From: Polymorphobacter fuscus
GTDB lineage: Bacteria > Pseudomonadota > Alphaproteobacteria > Sphingomonadales > Sphingomonadaceae
DNA length: 64,000 bases
Reading direction: 5' to 3'
Assembly: GCF_011927825.1 (NCBI RefSeq)
Contig: NZ_JAATJI010000002.1
Span: 496,001-560,000 of the forward strand
Notes under the pieces: generated by a model
What the model was told of the DNA's origin: nothing
The model's input: the letters and a program-made list of their open reading frames with translations, nothing else
The model's database searches: none
In this document: positions 36,390-43,850 of the stretch, piece after piece
Position numbering within the stretch: the first letter of the stretch is position 1
Layout of the letters: the number at the start of each line of letters is the position of its first letter
Program-made: the position numbers and the translations under genes

Positions 36390-37352
36390 ATGGGGGCCGA
36401 AAAGTCGATAAACGTCATCTTGCCGGCCTCCGCAGCGGGGCTGCGCATCGACCGTGCCCTCGCCATGGCGCTGCCCGAGCACAGCCGGGAGCGGCTGAAG
36501 GCCATGGTCGGCGGCGGCCGTGTCGCCGGTGCCGCCGGGACGATCTGGGACCCGGCGCAGAAGATGAAGGGCGGCGAGGCGCTGACCTTGGTCATTGCCG
36601 CGCCGCGTCCCTCCACGACGCTCGCGCAGGATATTCCCCTTACCATCGTATATGAAGACAGCGCGCTGCTGGTGGTGGATAAACCCGCTGGCCTGGTCGT
36701 GCACCCGGCCGCAGGGAACTTCGATGGCACCATGGTCAACGCGCTCCTCCACCATTGTGCCGGCCGCCTGTCGGGTATCGGCGGGGTCGCGCGTCCGGGA
36801 ATCGTGCATCGGATCGACAAGGACACGTCGGGGTTGCTCGTCGTCGCCAAGACCGATCCCGCACACGAATTCCTGTCGCGCCAGTTCGCGGCGCATAGTG
36901 TCGACCGCCGCTACACCGCTGTCGTGGCGGGCGTGCCGGCGCCGCCCGCGGGCCGGATCGAAGGCGCATTGGCGCGGTCGCCGGCCAATCGTCAGAAGAT
37001 GGCAATCGTTGCAGCGGGGCGCGGCAAGCACGCCGTGACGCATTATCGCACGGTGCGCGCCTTTGCGCGGTCGGCCCAGCTCGAATGTCGCCTTGAAACC
37101 GGGCGGACCCACCAGATCCGTGTTCACATGTCATCTATTGGCCATGCTCTGCTCGGCGATGCGACCTATGGTCGGACCCCGGGCAGCCTTGCGGCGTTGC
37201 TGCAGGACCTGGGCTTCGCCCGCCAGGCCCTGCATGCGGCGACGCTGGGGTTTGTCCATCCGACGACACAAGAAAAACTGTCTTTCGAATCCGCCCTGCC
37301 GGCGGATATAGTGGAGTTAATCGGTCGTCTTTCAGACGCTGAACCAGAGTGA
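36390..37352 (+). CDS. rluD: 23S rRNA pseudouridine synthase (RluA family, RluD-like)
   Basis: Isomerises uridines in 23S rRNA helix 69 if truly RluD. The 320-aa protein starts with an S4-like RNA-binding domain (about 15-75) and has the catalytic HRIDKDTSGLLVVAK (Asp in RID) and ETGRTHQIRVHM. It is 10 bp upstream of rpoH. The start ATG 36390 gives a normal family N-terminus. Confidence 0.93.
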   Translation: MGAEKSINVILPASAAGLRIDRALAMALPEHSRERLKAMVGGGRVAGAAGTIWDPAQKMKGGEALTLVIAAPRPSTTLAQDIPLTIVYEDSALLVVDKPAGLVVHPAAGNFDGTMVNALLHHCAGRLSGIGGVARPGIVHRIDKDTSGLLVVAKTDPAHEFLSRQFAAHSVDRRYTAVVAGVPAPPAGRIEGALARSPANRQKMAIVAAGRGKHAVTHYRTVRAFARSAQLECRLETGRTHQIRVHMSSIGHALLGDATYGRTPGSLAALLQDLGFARQALHAATLGFVHPTTQEKLSFESALPADIVELIGRLSDAEPE

Positions 37353-37362
37353 AGGGGTTACC

Positions 37363-38271
37363 ATGGCAAATCTTCCCGCAGTCAAAACCAGCATCCCGGC
37401 ACTTGGCGGTGAAGCCGGCCTCAACCGCTATCTGTCCGAGATCCGGAAATTCCCGCTGTTGGCGCCCGAACAGGAATATATGCTCGCCAAGCGCTGGGAA
37501 GAGCATCAGGATCCCGAAGCGGCGGCAAAGCTCGTCACCAGCCATCTGCGGCTCGTTGCCAAGATCGCCATGGGTTATCGCGGGTATGGTCTGCCCGTCG
37601 CCGAACTGATCAGCGAAGGCAACATCGGCCTCATCCAGGGCGTCAAGAAGTTCGATGCCGAAAAGGGTTTTCGCCTCGCCACCTATGCGATGTGGTGGAT
37701 CCGCGCCTCGATCCAGGAATATATCCTGCGGTCGTGGAGCCTTGTGAAGATCGGCACGACGGCAGCCCAGAAAAAGCTGTTCTTCAACCTGCGCCGTTTG
37801 AAGGGCAAGCTCAACGCCATGGAAGACGGCGACCTGCGCGGGGCCGATGTCGAAAAGATCGCGACGACCTTGGGTGTGACCGAGGACGAGGTCATTTCGA
37901 TGAACCGCCGCATGTCGATGGGCGGCGACACGTCGCTCAATGCGCCGTTGCGCGAGGAAGGCGAGGGGGAATGGCAGGATTGGCTTGCCGACACCGGGCC
38001 GTTGCAGGACGAGATGGTCGCCGATGAACAGGAACGCGACCAGCGCCATGCGCTGCTGACGTCGGCGATGGATGCGCTCAACGAGCGTGAGAAGCATATC
38101 CTGACGCAGCGTCGCCTGATCGATGAACCACTGACGCTCGAGGAACTGTCGCAAAGCTATGGGATCAGCCGCGAGCGTGTTCGCCAGATCGAAGTCCGCG
38201 CGTTCGAAAAACTGACCAAGGCGATGCACAGCCTGGCAAATGAGCGTCACCTGCTGCCCGAACCTGCCTGA
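37363..38271 (+). CDS. rpoH: RNA polymerase sigma-32 factor RpoH
   Basis: The heat-shock sigma factor. The 302-aa protein has region 2 (HLRLVAKIAMGYRGYGLP, LISEGNIGLIQGVKKFD, ATYAMWWIRASIQEYI), the diagnostic RpoH box QKKLFFNLRR, and the region-4 helix-turn-helix (LEELSQSYGISRERVRQIE). Translation probably couples to rluD: only 10 bp separate the stop from the ATG, and the ribosome site AAGGGG overlaps the end of rluD. Confidence 0.97.
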   Translation: MANLPAVKTSIPALGGEAGLNRYLSEIRKFPLLAPEQEYMLAKRWEEHQDPEAAAKLVTSHLRLVAKIAMGYRGYGLPVAELISEGNIGLIQGVKKFDAEKGFRLATYAMWWIRASIQEYILRSWSLVKIGTTAAQKKLFFNLRRLKGKLNAMEDGDLRGADVEKIATTLGVTEDEVISMNRRMSMGGDTSLNAPLREEGEGEWQDWLADTGPLQDEMVADEQERDQRHALLTSAMDALNEREKHILTQRRLIDEPLTLEELSQSYGISRERVRQIEVRAFEKLTKAMHSLANERHLLPEPA

Positions 38272-38369
38272 TACGACGCCGGCCGCGCGGCCACTGTTGA
38301 CCTTCAGGCAGCAAAGCCGACAAGGTCGGCAGTGCCGGCAGGCGCGGCAGCAATGGGTTCGGGGGCAAG

Positions 38370-39083
38370 GTGGCCGCAGCGAGACGGAGCATGACAGGCC
38401 GGGTTGCCATCTTCCTGGCCAAGCTGGTGGCTGTGTTTGTGGTGGCGTCCGTGCTGTGGGTCGTGGCCTATCGCTTTCTCCCCGTGCCGATCACCTGGCC
38501 GATGGCGCGCGATGCCATTGCCGGCAAGCATGTCGAGCGGGACTGGGTGCCGCTGACGGCAATGGCCGCCGCCGTGCCGCGTGCCGCGATCGGCGCCGAA
38601 GACGCGCGCTTTTGCGACCATAATGGCTTTGATCTGGCAGCAATGGAGGCCGCCGCCGCGCGCAATGCCAAGGCGGCGGCCAAAGGCAGCGCCAAGGTTC
38701 GTGGTGGCTCGACGATTAGCCAGCAGACGGCAAAGAACGCCTTTCTCTGGCCGGGGCGATCCTATGTGCGAAAGGCGCTGGAAGCCTGGTTCACGGTGCT
38801 GATCGAAACGATCTGGGGCAAGCCGCGGATCATGGAAGTCTATCTCAACATCGCCGAGATGGGCCCCGGCATCTACGGTGTGGAGGCAGCGGCGCGGCAT
38901 TATTTCAACACCAGTGCCGCCAATCTGACCACGGCGCAGTCCGCGCGCCTTGCCGCCGTTCTGCCACAACCGGTCAAGCGCGACGCGGCCAACCCCGGCC
39001 GCATGGTCAAACGCTATGCCAAAAGGATCGAGCGCCGGGCGCGGGTCGTCAGGACCGAAGGCATCGACCACTGCCTGGCCTGA
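38370..39083 (+). CDS. mtgA: Monofunctional biosynthetic peptidoglycan transglycosylase
   Basis: Polymerises lipid II into glycan strands at the outer face of the inner membrane. The 237-aa protein has one N-terminal transmembrane helix (about 12-36) and the GT51 motifs EDARFCDHNGFD (catalytic Glu), GGSTISQQTAKN and YLNIAEMGPGIYGVEAAARHYF. A GTG start at 38370 is used; ATG at 38391 is possible and would leave a similar anchor. It is the last backbone gene before the tRNA fragment and the island. Confidence 0.92.
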   Translation: MAAARRSMTGRVAIFLAKLVAVFVVASVLWVVAYRFLPVPITWPMARDAIAGKHVERDWVPLTAMAAAVPRAAIGAEDARFCDHNGFDLAAMEAAAARNAKAAAKGSAKVRGGSTISQQTAKNAFLWPGRSYVRKALEAWFTVLIETIWGKPRIMEVYLNIAEMGPGIYGVEAAARHYFNTSAANLTTAQSARLAAVLPQPVKRDAANPGRMVKRYAKRIERRARVVRTEGIDHCLA

Positions 39084-39142
39084 ACGGGCAAAAAGCAAAG
39101 GTCGCGGCGCCGAGGAGGCGATCTCAATAAGGCGATTGATTA

Positions 39143-39190
39143 TGGTGGACGCACCAGGGTTCGAACCTGGGACCCGCTGATTAAGAGTCA
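39143..39190 (-). other. 3' half of tRNA-Lys(CTT), island attachment site (att)
   Basis: On the minus strand the sequence runs from the anticodon loop (TGACTCTTAATCAGC, anticodon CTT) through a variable loop and the T-arm CCAGG-TTCGAAC-CCTGG to an acceptor strand TGCGTCC, discriminator A and an encoded CCA. The 5' half is absent: upstream of TGACTCTTAATC the sequence diverges (GATCGGCA instead of a D-arm and the paired anticodon stem). A tRNA cannot fold from this. In tRNA-targeted integration the recombinase leaves exactly such a 3' fragment at the far end of the element and rebuilds the full tRNA at the other end. Confidence 0.85.
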
Positions 39191-39215
39191 TGCCGATCTT
39201 CAATGAAATCAACGT

Positions 39216-39282
39216 CCATTCCAACATTTCACGGTTTGTTCCCATGTGCCGTATCAATAGGTTACGAGCCGTGTTGGAATGG
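39216..39282. repeat. 11-bp inverted repeat next to the attachment core
   Basis: CCATTCCAACA (39216-39226) is the exact reverse complement of TGTTGGAATGG (39272-39282), 45 bp apart. Starting 26 bp inside the island from the tRNA fragment, it is placed where recombinase arm sites or recombination directionality factor sites occur. Function is inferred from location. Confidence 0.45.
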
Positions 39283-39504
39283 GTTCAATGTGCCTGACAG
39301 GGCTTATTCGGCCCACGCTGTCGATTGTCAAAGCAAGCTCGACTAGCACCGGGTCCCCTACTTGCATCTAAAATGGGGCGCGTGACGGTCGCCATCGGGA
39401 TGGGCAGAAAGAACTGCGCTCTTGGTGCTGTGGCAGCGATAAGGCAAGGCCGCTGGCCGCTTAGCGTGCTTTCTGCCACGTTAGTCCCCGAAGGAACGAC
39501 CGGT

Positions 39505-39527
39505 GCGCGAAACACTCGCGCTTTTTT
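39505..39527 (+). terminator. Intrinsic terminator-like hairpin
   Basis: GCGCGA-AACAC-TCGCGC, a perfect 6-bp stem with a 5-nt loop, is followed at once by six T (39522-39527). It would stop plus-strand transcripts entering from the backbone before the Zorya operon, or mark the end of a small untranslated RNA. Confidence 0.55.
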
Positions 39528-39721
39528 GGCAAACTTGATCTGCGTCGGAGCCCGAATGCTTGTCGGTGGGCTTCCTAAACGGTCGTCGATTTGATGAAAC
39601 CGCAAAGCACAGAGTGATGCGCCTTAGCCTACATTCGATCTGTGCTGTTATTGAATCTTGGCGTGAGCGTTGTGGCCCGGTACGGTTTCATCCAGCGAAG
39701 GGTGCCATTGCTCGGCTGCGT

Positions 39722-39737
39722 TTGGCGATTTCGCCAA
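39722..39737. promoter_or_regulatory. 16-bp perfect palindrome upstream of zorA, candidate operator
   Basis: TTGGCGA-TT-TCGCCAA is a perfect inverted repeat with 7-bp arms, ending 56 bp before the zorA start. It overlaps a weak -35-like TTGGCG; TATACG follows at 39747-39752 with a long 19-bp spacer. A repressor or sensor site is plausible; no regulator gene is nearby. Confidence 0.4.
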
Positions 39738-39793
39738 CTTCCGTGGTATACGAGTAGGAGCCCTCCGCTTCCGAGGGTTTCAGGGGGGACGAC

Positions 39794-41719
39794 GTGGGAA
39801 TTACCGAGTGGCTCGGTCACGCATTAATCTATTTCTTCACTAAGATTCCGATCATCGGCGATGCGATGGCAGCTTTTCTTGCTGTCGCCCTTATCGGGAC
39901 AGCCTTTGTGATAGCGCTGCGCTACAAGCGTGATCATCACGAACCCCTTGCAAAAGCGATCGAGGCGAGGGTCCGTCTTCTTGATGAGGTGACGGGTGGG
40001 AGCATGGCAGACGTCGATCTGGCGCGCGTGGAGTTTGCACGCCGGTTCAACGACATCGATGAACAAATGATGCAGGCGGACCATCCCGAAACCCTTCCAC
40101 TTCGCAGAACATGGGAAGAGTACAGGGAAACGATCGTTGATCCGGCTGCGGACGTCTTAAAGAACTCTGCCCGTCCTGAGCATTTTTTCGCAAACATCGG
40201 GGACCATCACCGTGGCCTGAACTGGTTTGCGAATATCTTCATTGCTATCGGTCTGCTCATTACCTTCCTGGGAATCATTGCCGCTCTCTCCACTCTCGAC
40301 TTTAGTGGAGGCGTTGATGCGATGCAGGAGCGTCTTAATGAGTTAATGAAAGTAGCCGGTGCAAAATTCTGGGCCTCGGTCGGCGGCATCGTCGCATCAA
40401 TCGTATTGCGATCTTACGACTACCGGTTTGGCAAGCGGATCAACGACGGCCTCTCTGCGCTCTGCGACAAGCTTGAGCATGGTATGGTATACCTACCACC
40501 ACAGCGCATCGCGAGTGATCAGCTCGAGCAACTGAAAGAGCAGACGCCGGCTCTTAGGGCATTTTCCGAGCAGCTGGCGGCTGCACTCGACGGCGCACTC
40601 GAAAAGCAGATGGCGCCCATGATCACCTATCTTGGTTCCATCCAGCAGGGCATCGATAAGATTAGTGGTGGCGGTGGCGAGGCCGTTCGTGATGCAATTG
40701 CTACAGGCGCAGGCGTGGAAATGGCGGGGTTAGCTGAAGCTATCGCGGCCATGACTGCGTCGATGGTCACAATGTCAGAGCGCCTTGACAAGCAAACCGG
40801 CGAGTCTGATCGCCAGATTGAGGAAGCGGTGCGCAGGTTTGGTCAAGCGTCCGAAGAGATGCGGGCCGCATTTGGTGACCTCAATCGAAACTTTGGAGTC
40901 GTTGCTGACCGCATGCGTGATGAGAACGAGCAGGCTAGTGCTCTCGCCCGCCAGCGCATGGATGAGCTGCTCAGCAGTCTCGGCAGCACCCTCGACGACA
41001 TGAAGGCCGGCCTCGCTGCTGCGGCTGGCCAACTTGGGCAGGCGTCGGCTCGAGCTGCAAATGATGCGGCGCAAATCGGCCAGGAGGCGATGGAGAAGTC
41101 ATTCGCTGAATTCGTAGAGCGCTTTAACGGGGCGGGTGGGCCTCTTGTTACCAGTATGAAGGACGCTGGAAGTGCGATCTCGGGTTCAGCCGACCGGCTG
41201 TCCAGCGCGCAAAGCGCGATAGGTGACCACGCGCGCGCCATCGAGCAAGTGGCCGCCCGCTCAGGTGATTTGGCGACAGCGTTCGGCACTGTGGCCAATG
41301 ATGTACAGGCTGCCGCCGCCCCCGTACGCCAGTCTGCTCTCTCAATCGCGGAAGCTGTCAAATCGGTGGAAGCCGTCATTTCCAAGGATGCACAATCGTC
41401 CGAGAACGCGCGCCAGGAAATGCGCCAGCTCGCAGCAGCGCTTAATCAAACTGCAACCGCAGCGTCTTCGGCTTGGTCAGAATACCGAGCTCGTTTTGAG
41501 GACGTCGATCGGTCGCTCGGAGAGGCCATAGATAAAATCACCGATGCCGCCGTCAATCATGCCTCAAGTCTCAATGACCGCGTCGGTCAGATTGACAAGG
41601 CGCTCGGCGAGGGCGTTGCCCAGCTTGCTGGCGCACTTGAGCCTTTGGCAAACCTTAGAGACACGGTTGAAGAGCTGGCAGCTGTGCTTGCCAATCGAAA
41701 CCGGGAAGCTGCTGAATAA
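39794..41719 (+). CDS. zorA: Zorya anti-phage protein ZorA (MotA-like channel subunit with long tail)
   Basis: Inner-membrane stator-like protein of the Zorya defence system. The 641-aa protein has three membrane segments near residues 10-40, 140-168 (WFANIFIAIGLLITFLGIIAAL) and 190-212, the MotA/TolQ/ExbB-like core, followed by a cytoplasmic tail of about 400 residues rich in Ala, Glu, Gln and Ser that reads as coiled coil. The long tail is the defining ZorA feature that separates it from MotA and TolQ. The start is GTG 39794, seven to eight bases after GGGGGG. Its TAATG stop/start overlap with zorB, and the following zorC/zorD, give the complete type I set. Confidence 0.93.
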   Translation: MGITEWLGHALIYFFTKIPIIGDAMAAFLAVALIGTAFVIALRYKRDHHEPLAKAIEARVRLLDEVTGGSMADVDLARVEFARRFNDIDEQMMQADHPETLPLRRTWEEYRETIVDPAADVLKNSARPEHFFANIGDHHRGLNWFANIFIAIGLLITFLGIIAALSTLDFSGGVDAMQERLNELMKVAGAKFWASVGGIVASIVLRSYDYRFGKRINDGLSALCDKLEHGMVYLPPQRIASDQLEQLKEQTPALRAFSEQLAAALDGALEKQMAPMITYLGSIQQGIDKISGGGGEAVRDAIATGAGVEMAGLAEAIAAMTASMVTMSERLDKQTGESDRQIEEAVRRFGQASEEMRAAFGDLNRNFGVVADRMRDENEQASALARQRMDELLSSLGSTLDDMKAGLAAAAGQLGQASARAANDAAQIGQEAMEKSFAEFVERFNGAGGPLVTSMKDAGSAISGSADRLSSAQSAIGDHARAIEQVAARSGDLATAFGTVANDVQAAAAPVRQSALSIAEAVKSVEAVISKDAQSSENARQEMRQLAAALNQTATAASSAWSEYRARFEDVDRSLGEAIDKITDAAVNHASSLNDRVGQIDKALGEGVAQLAGALEPLANLRDTVEELAAVLANRNREAAE

Positions 41720-42447
41720 TGGATGGCGCTGTTCGCAGGAAGCCGCCCGAAGAAGGCGAAAGCTACTTTATGTCCATGACGGACATGATGGTCGGCTTGC
41801 TTCTCATCTTTATCATTTTGCTGGCCTATTTCGCCCTCAACCTGCAGTCCAAGACCGAAGAGTTGACGGGCGCTAACCGAACCCGCGAAGTGATCCTGAA
41901 CGGGTTGAAACAGGCGCTCAAAAACAAGGGGTTGCAGGTCGAAATCGATACCAAGACAGGCGTCCTTCGTCTCCCCGATGACGTGCTCTTTGAAAAGGGA
42001 AGTTGGGATCTAACTGACAGCGGGCAGGCGGCTATCAGCAAGGTCGCCAGCGCCATGGTTGAGGTGTTGCCATGCTACACCACGTCGAACCGGTGCAAAG
42101 GGACGCGTTCACCACACCTTATCGACGCAGTCTTTGTTGAGGGGCACACCGATTCAGACGCCATGTACGGCGAGATGAATAACTACGGCCTGTCTGCGAG
42201 ACGGGCTGAAATCACGTTCACCATGCTGCAGCGCAATCAGGCCGCGCTACGAGAATTCCTCAATAAGCCGCCTGGGGAACCCGGCTCTGCTCCTATCCTG
42301 GGCCTAAGCGGCTATGGACCAGATCGACCCATCGCTGATGGGGACAGTGAAGCGGCGAAAAAGCGTAATCGCCGCATCGACTTGCGCTTTCTTATGACAA
42401 CACCGAACGCTGGTATGGACAAGGACATCCTGAGGCGACGGCAGTGA
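41719..42447 (+). CDS. zorB: Zorya anti-phage protein ZorB (MotB-like, OmpA domain)
   Basis: The peptidoglycan-anchoring partner of ZorA. The 242-aa protein has a single N-terminal membrane helix preceded by SMTDMM, whose D22 matches the proton-binding Asp of MotB, and a periplasmic OmpA/MotB-type domain (EGHTDSDA, NYGLSARRAEI, and RNRRIDLRF). The ATG overlaps the zorA stop by 1 nt; zorC's GTG overlaps its TGA by 4 nt. A Cys pair (CYTTSNRC) within the periplasmic domain may form a disulfide. Confidence 0.93.
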   Translation: MDGAVRRKPPEEGESYFMSMTDMMVGLLLIFIILLAYFALNLQSKTEELTGANRTREVILNGLKQALKNKGLQVEIDTKTGVLRLPDDVLFEKGSWDLTDSGQAAISKVASAMVEVLPCYTTSNRCKGTRSPHLIDAVFVEGHTDSDAMYGEMNNYGLSARRAEITFTMLQRNQAALREFLNKPPGEPGSAPILGLSGYGPDRPIADGDSEAAKKRNRRIDLRFLMTTPNAGMDKDILRRRQ

Positions 42448-43850
42448 GCTTTCTGCGTTCTTCGATTGCTCGGATGGACGCGCTTGCGTCGGCAGGCCTG
42501 GCCAAGCCCCCGACAACGCAGCCTGAGTTGCGGCGGCAACTCGCCAAGTTCGACACCAATGTCGGCGCAGCGGAGCCAACCGTTGATCTGAAGCCCTTCT
42601 TACGTGGCGCTGTGCAAACCGGCGCTCACGCGCTGCCGCGCTTCCAGCTGAACCGGGTGCTTCGCGGGGCTTGGTGTGATGCAGAGTTTGACGATCTTGG
42701 GTCCGCCGCCCTGGATCGCGCAGTTGGCGATCTGCGACGCAGTTCCGATCAGGCCGTAATCGATGGATATCTCACCTATTTTCCAAAAGACCGCCCGATC
42801 ATCGGCAAGCTTGCCGCCGCCGCCTCCAGCGCTGCCCAGCGATACGAATGGACTTGGCGTGACCGGAACATGCGGTGGAGTTTGTTCACGCCGGGCCAAG
42901 GTCCGTCAAAAGTCGCGCTTGATTTCATATCGCGCGATACTGCCGGCATCGAGCAGCTGCTAAGAGGTACTGGTCTTGGCACCAACCTGGCTGCGAGTGG
43001 TTTCGGCCAGGCAACATTCGCGCAAGCTTGCGTGGCCACAGCGGGATTACCGTCTAGGCACGCTGTAGGAGCACAGCGCAACATACTGGCTCTATTTGAT
43101 AAAGACGCGCTGGCGGGACAACTCGAACTGGTTGTGCGAGCCTTGTTAGAGCCTTGGATAAGCGAAAAGCCGGATCCTGAGCATCGCAAGGCAATCTCGG
43201 CGTTTCTCCTCGATCAGGTCGGGGACCCGCGACTTCAGCGAACCCGTTGGGCTAGGATTGTCAATTCTTTGGCAGAGACGATTGGAGAAGCAAGAGCGCG
43301 CGAGATTGCGCAGGTGTTCAAGCGCTGGCTGACAGAAGTTGCTATGCGCGAATTCTTTCGCGCTATCGCCAAGACCACCGATAGGCCTGACCAGTGGGCT
43401 CAGCGCGAGAAGTTCTGGATGGCCTATCTCGACGAAGGCCTCGTCACTGATGCTTGGCCAGCCCTTGGCATCCGCGCGCGCAACCGGATCGAGGAAATTA
43501 TCCGGCAAAGCGGCGAACGGCCGGAATATGGCATCATTCGTGGCGGAACCGCCTCATCGTCTTCAATCATCATGCGGATAGGCGATCTCCGGATCGCTGA
43601 GTGGAGTGACAGTGGGTCGTGTCGCTTTTGGAGTGACAGCGATCCCGGTGCGCCACCACTATATGCGAAGACGTATGACGGCGGAAAACTGCGTACCACC
43701 GCCGGCCGGGCGGATTTCGAGTTTGAGTCGCACGTTCCCGCCAGCCCGGGCTGGGAGACCAAATTTGCAGGCATAATACACCGCCGAACGTCAATATCGC
43801 ATCCGCGGTCCGGAAAAGGTCGTGCCCGAAACTGGAACGATAAGTGGTGA
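42444..43850 (+). CDS. zorC: Zorya anti-phage protein ZorC (EH_Signature domain)
   Basis: A 468-aa cytoplasmic protein with the layout of ZorC: a variable N-terminal half and an EH_Signature domain at about residues 100-420, recognised from FWMAYLDEG and the spaced acidic-aromatic pattern near it. In type I Zorya, ZorC is needed with ZorD for the anti-phage response downstream of the ZorAB motor. The function of the EH domain is not defined biochemically with certainty. The gene is bounded by a GTGA overlap upstream and a 7-nt overlap with zorD. Identity rests on context plus the FWMAYLD pattern. Confidence 0.85.
   Translation: MSFLRSSIARMDALASAGLAKPPTTQPELRRQLAKFDTNVGAAEPTVDLKPFLRGAVQTGAHALPRFQLNRVLRGAWCDAEFDDLGSAALDRAVGDLRRSSDQAVIDGYLTYFPKDRPIIGKLAAAASSAAQRYEWTWRDRNMRWSLFTPGQGPSKVALDFISRDTAGIEQLLRGTGLGTNLAASGFGQATFAQACVATAGLPSRHAVGAQRNILALFDKDALAGQLELVVRALLEPWISEKPDPEHRKAISAFLLDQVGDPRLQRTRWARIVNSLAETIGEARAREIAQVFKRWLTEVAMREFFRAIAKTTDRPDQWAQREKFWMAYLDEGLVTDAWPALGIRARNRIEEIIRQSGERPEYGIIRGGTASSSSIIMRIGDLRIAEWSDSGSCRFWSDSDPGAPPLYAKTYDGGKLRTTAGRADFEFESHVPASPGWETKFAGIIHRRTSISHPRSGKGRARNWNDKW

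Larger units (their letters stand above)
39191..39793. other. Non-coding stretch at the left end of the island
   Basis: I see no convincing gene in these 603 bp; the open frames present lack ribosome sites and family resemblance. It holds an interrupted inverted repeat, CCATTCCAACA (39216-39226) and TGTTGGAATGG (39272-39282), close to the tRNA fragment, a terminator-like hairpin at 39505-39527 and a palindrome at 39722-39737, the last two listed separately. Confidence 0.55.

Noticed and set aside
38281..38292. GGCCGCGCGGCC palindrome after rpoH
   Set aside because: Self-complementary with no loop or T-run; likely a chance GC-rich palindrome.
39143..39190. A complete functional tRNA-Lys gene
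   Set aside because: The 5' half (acceptor 5' strand, D-arm, 5' anticodon strand) is absent, so it cannot fold.
39285..39605. A 106-codon minus-strand frame and an 89-codon plus-strand frame at the island edge
   Set aside because: Neither has a convincing ribosome site or family resemblance; I looked here for an integrase and saw none.
39794..42447. zorA-zorB as flagellar MotAB, TolQR or ExbBD
   Set aside because: The long coiled-coil tail, lack of flagellar or Tol neighbours and the following EH_Signature protein and SNF2 helicase define Zorya.
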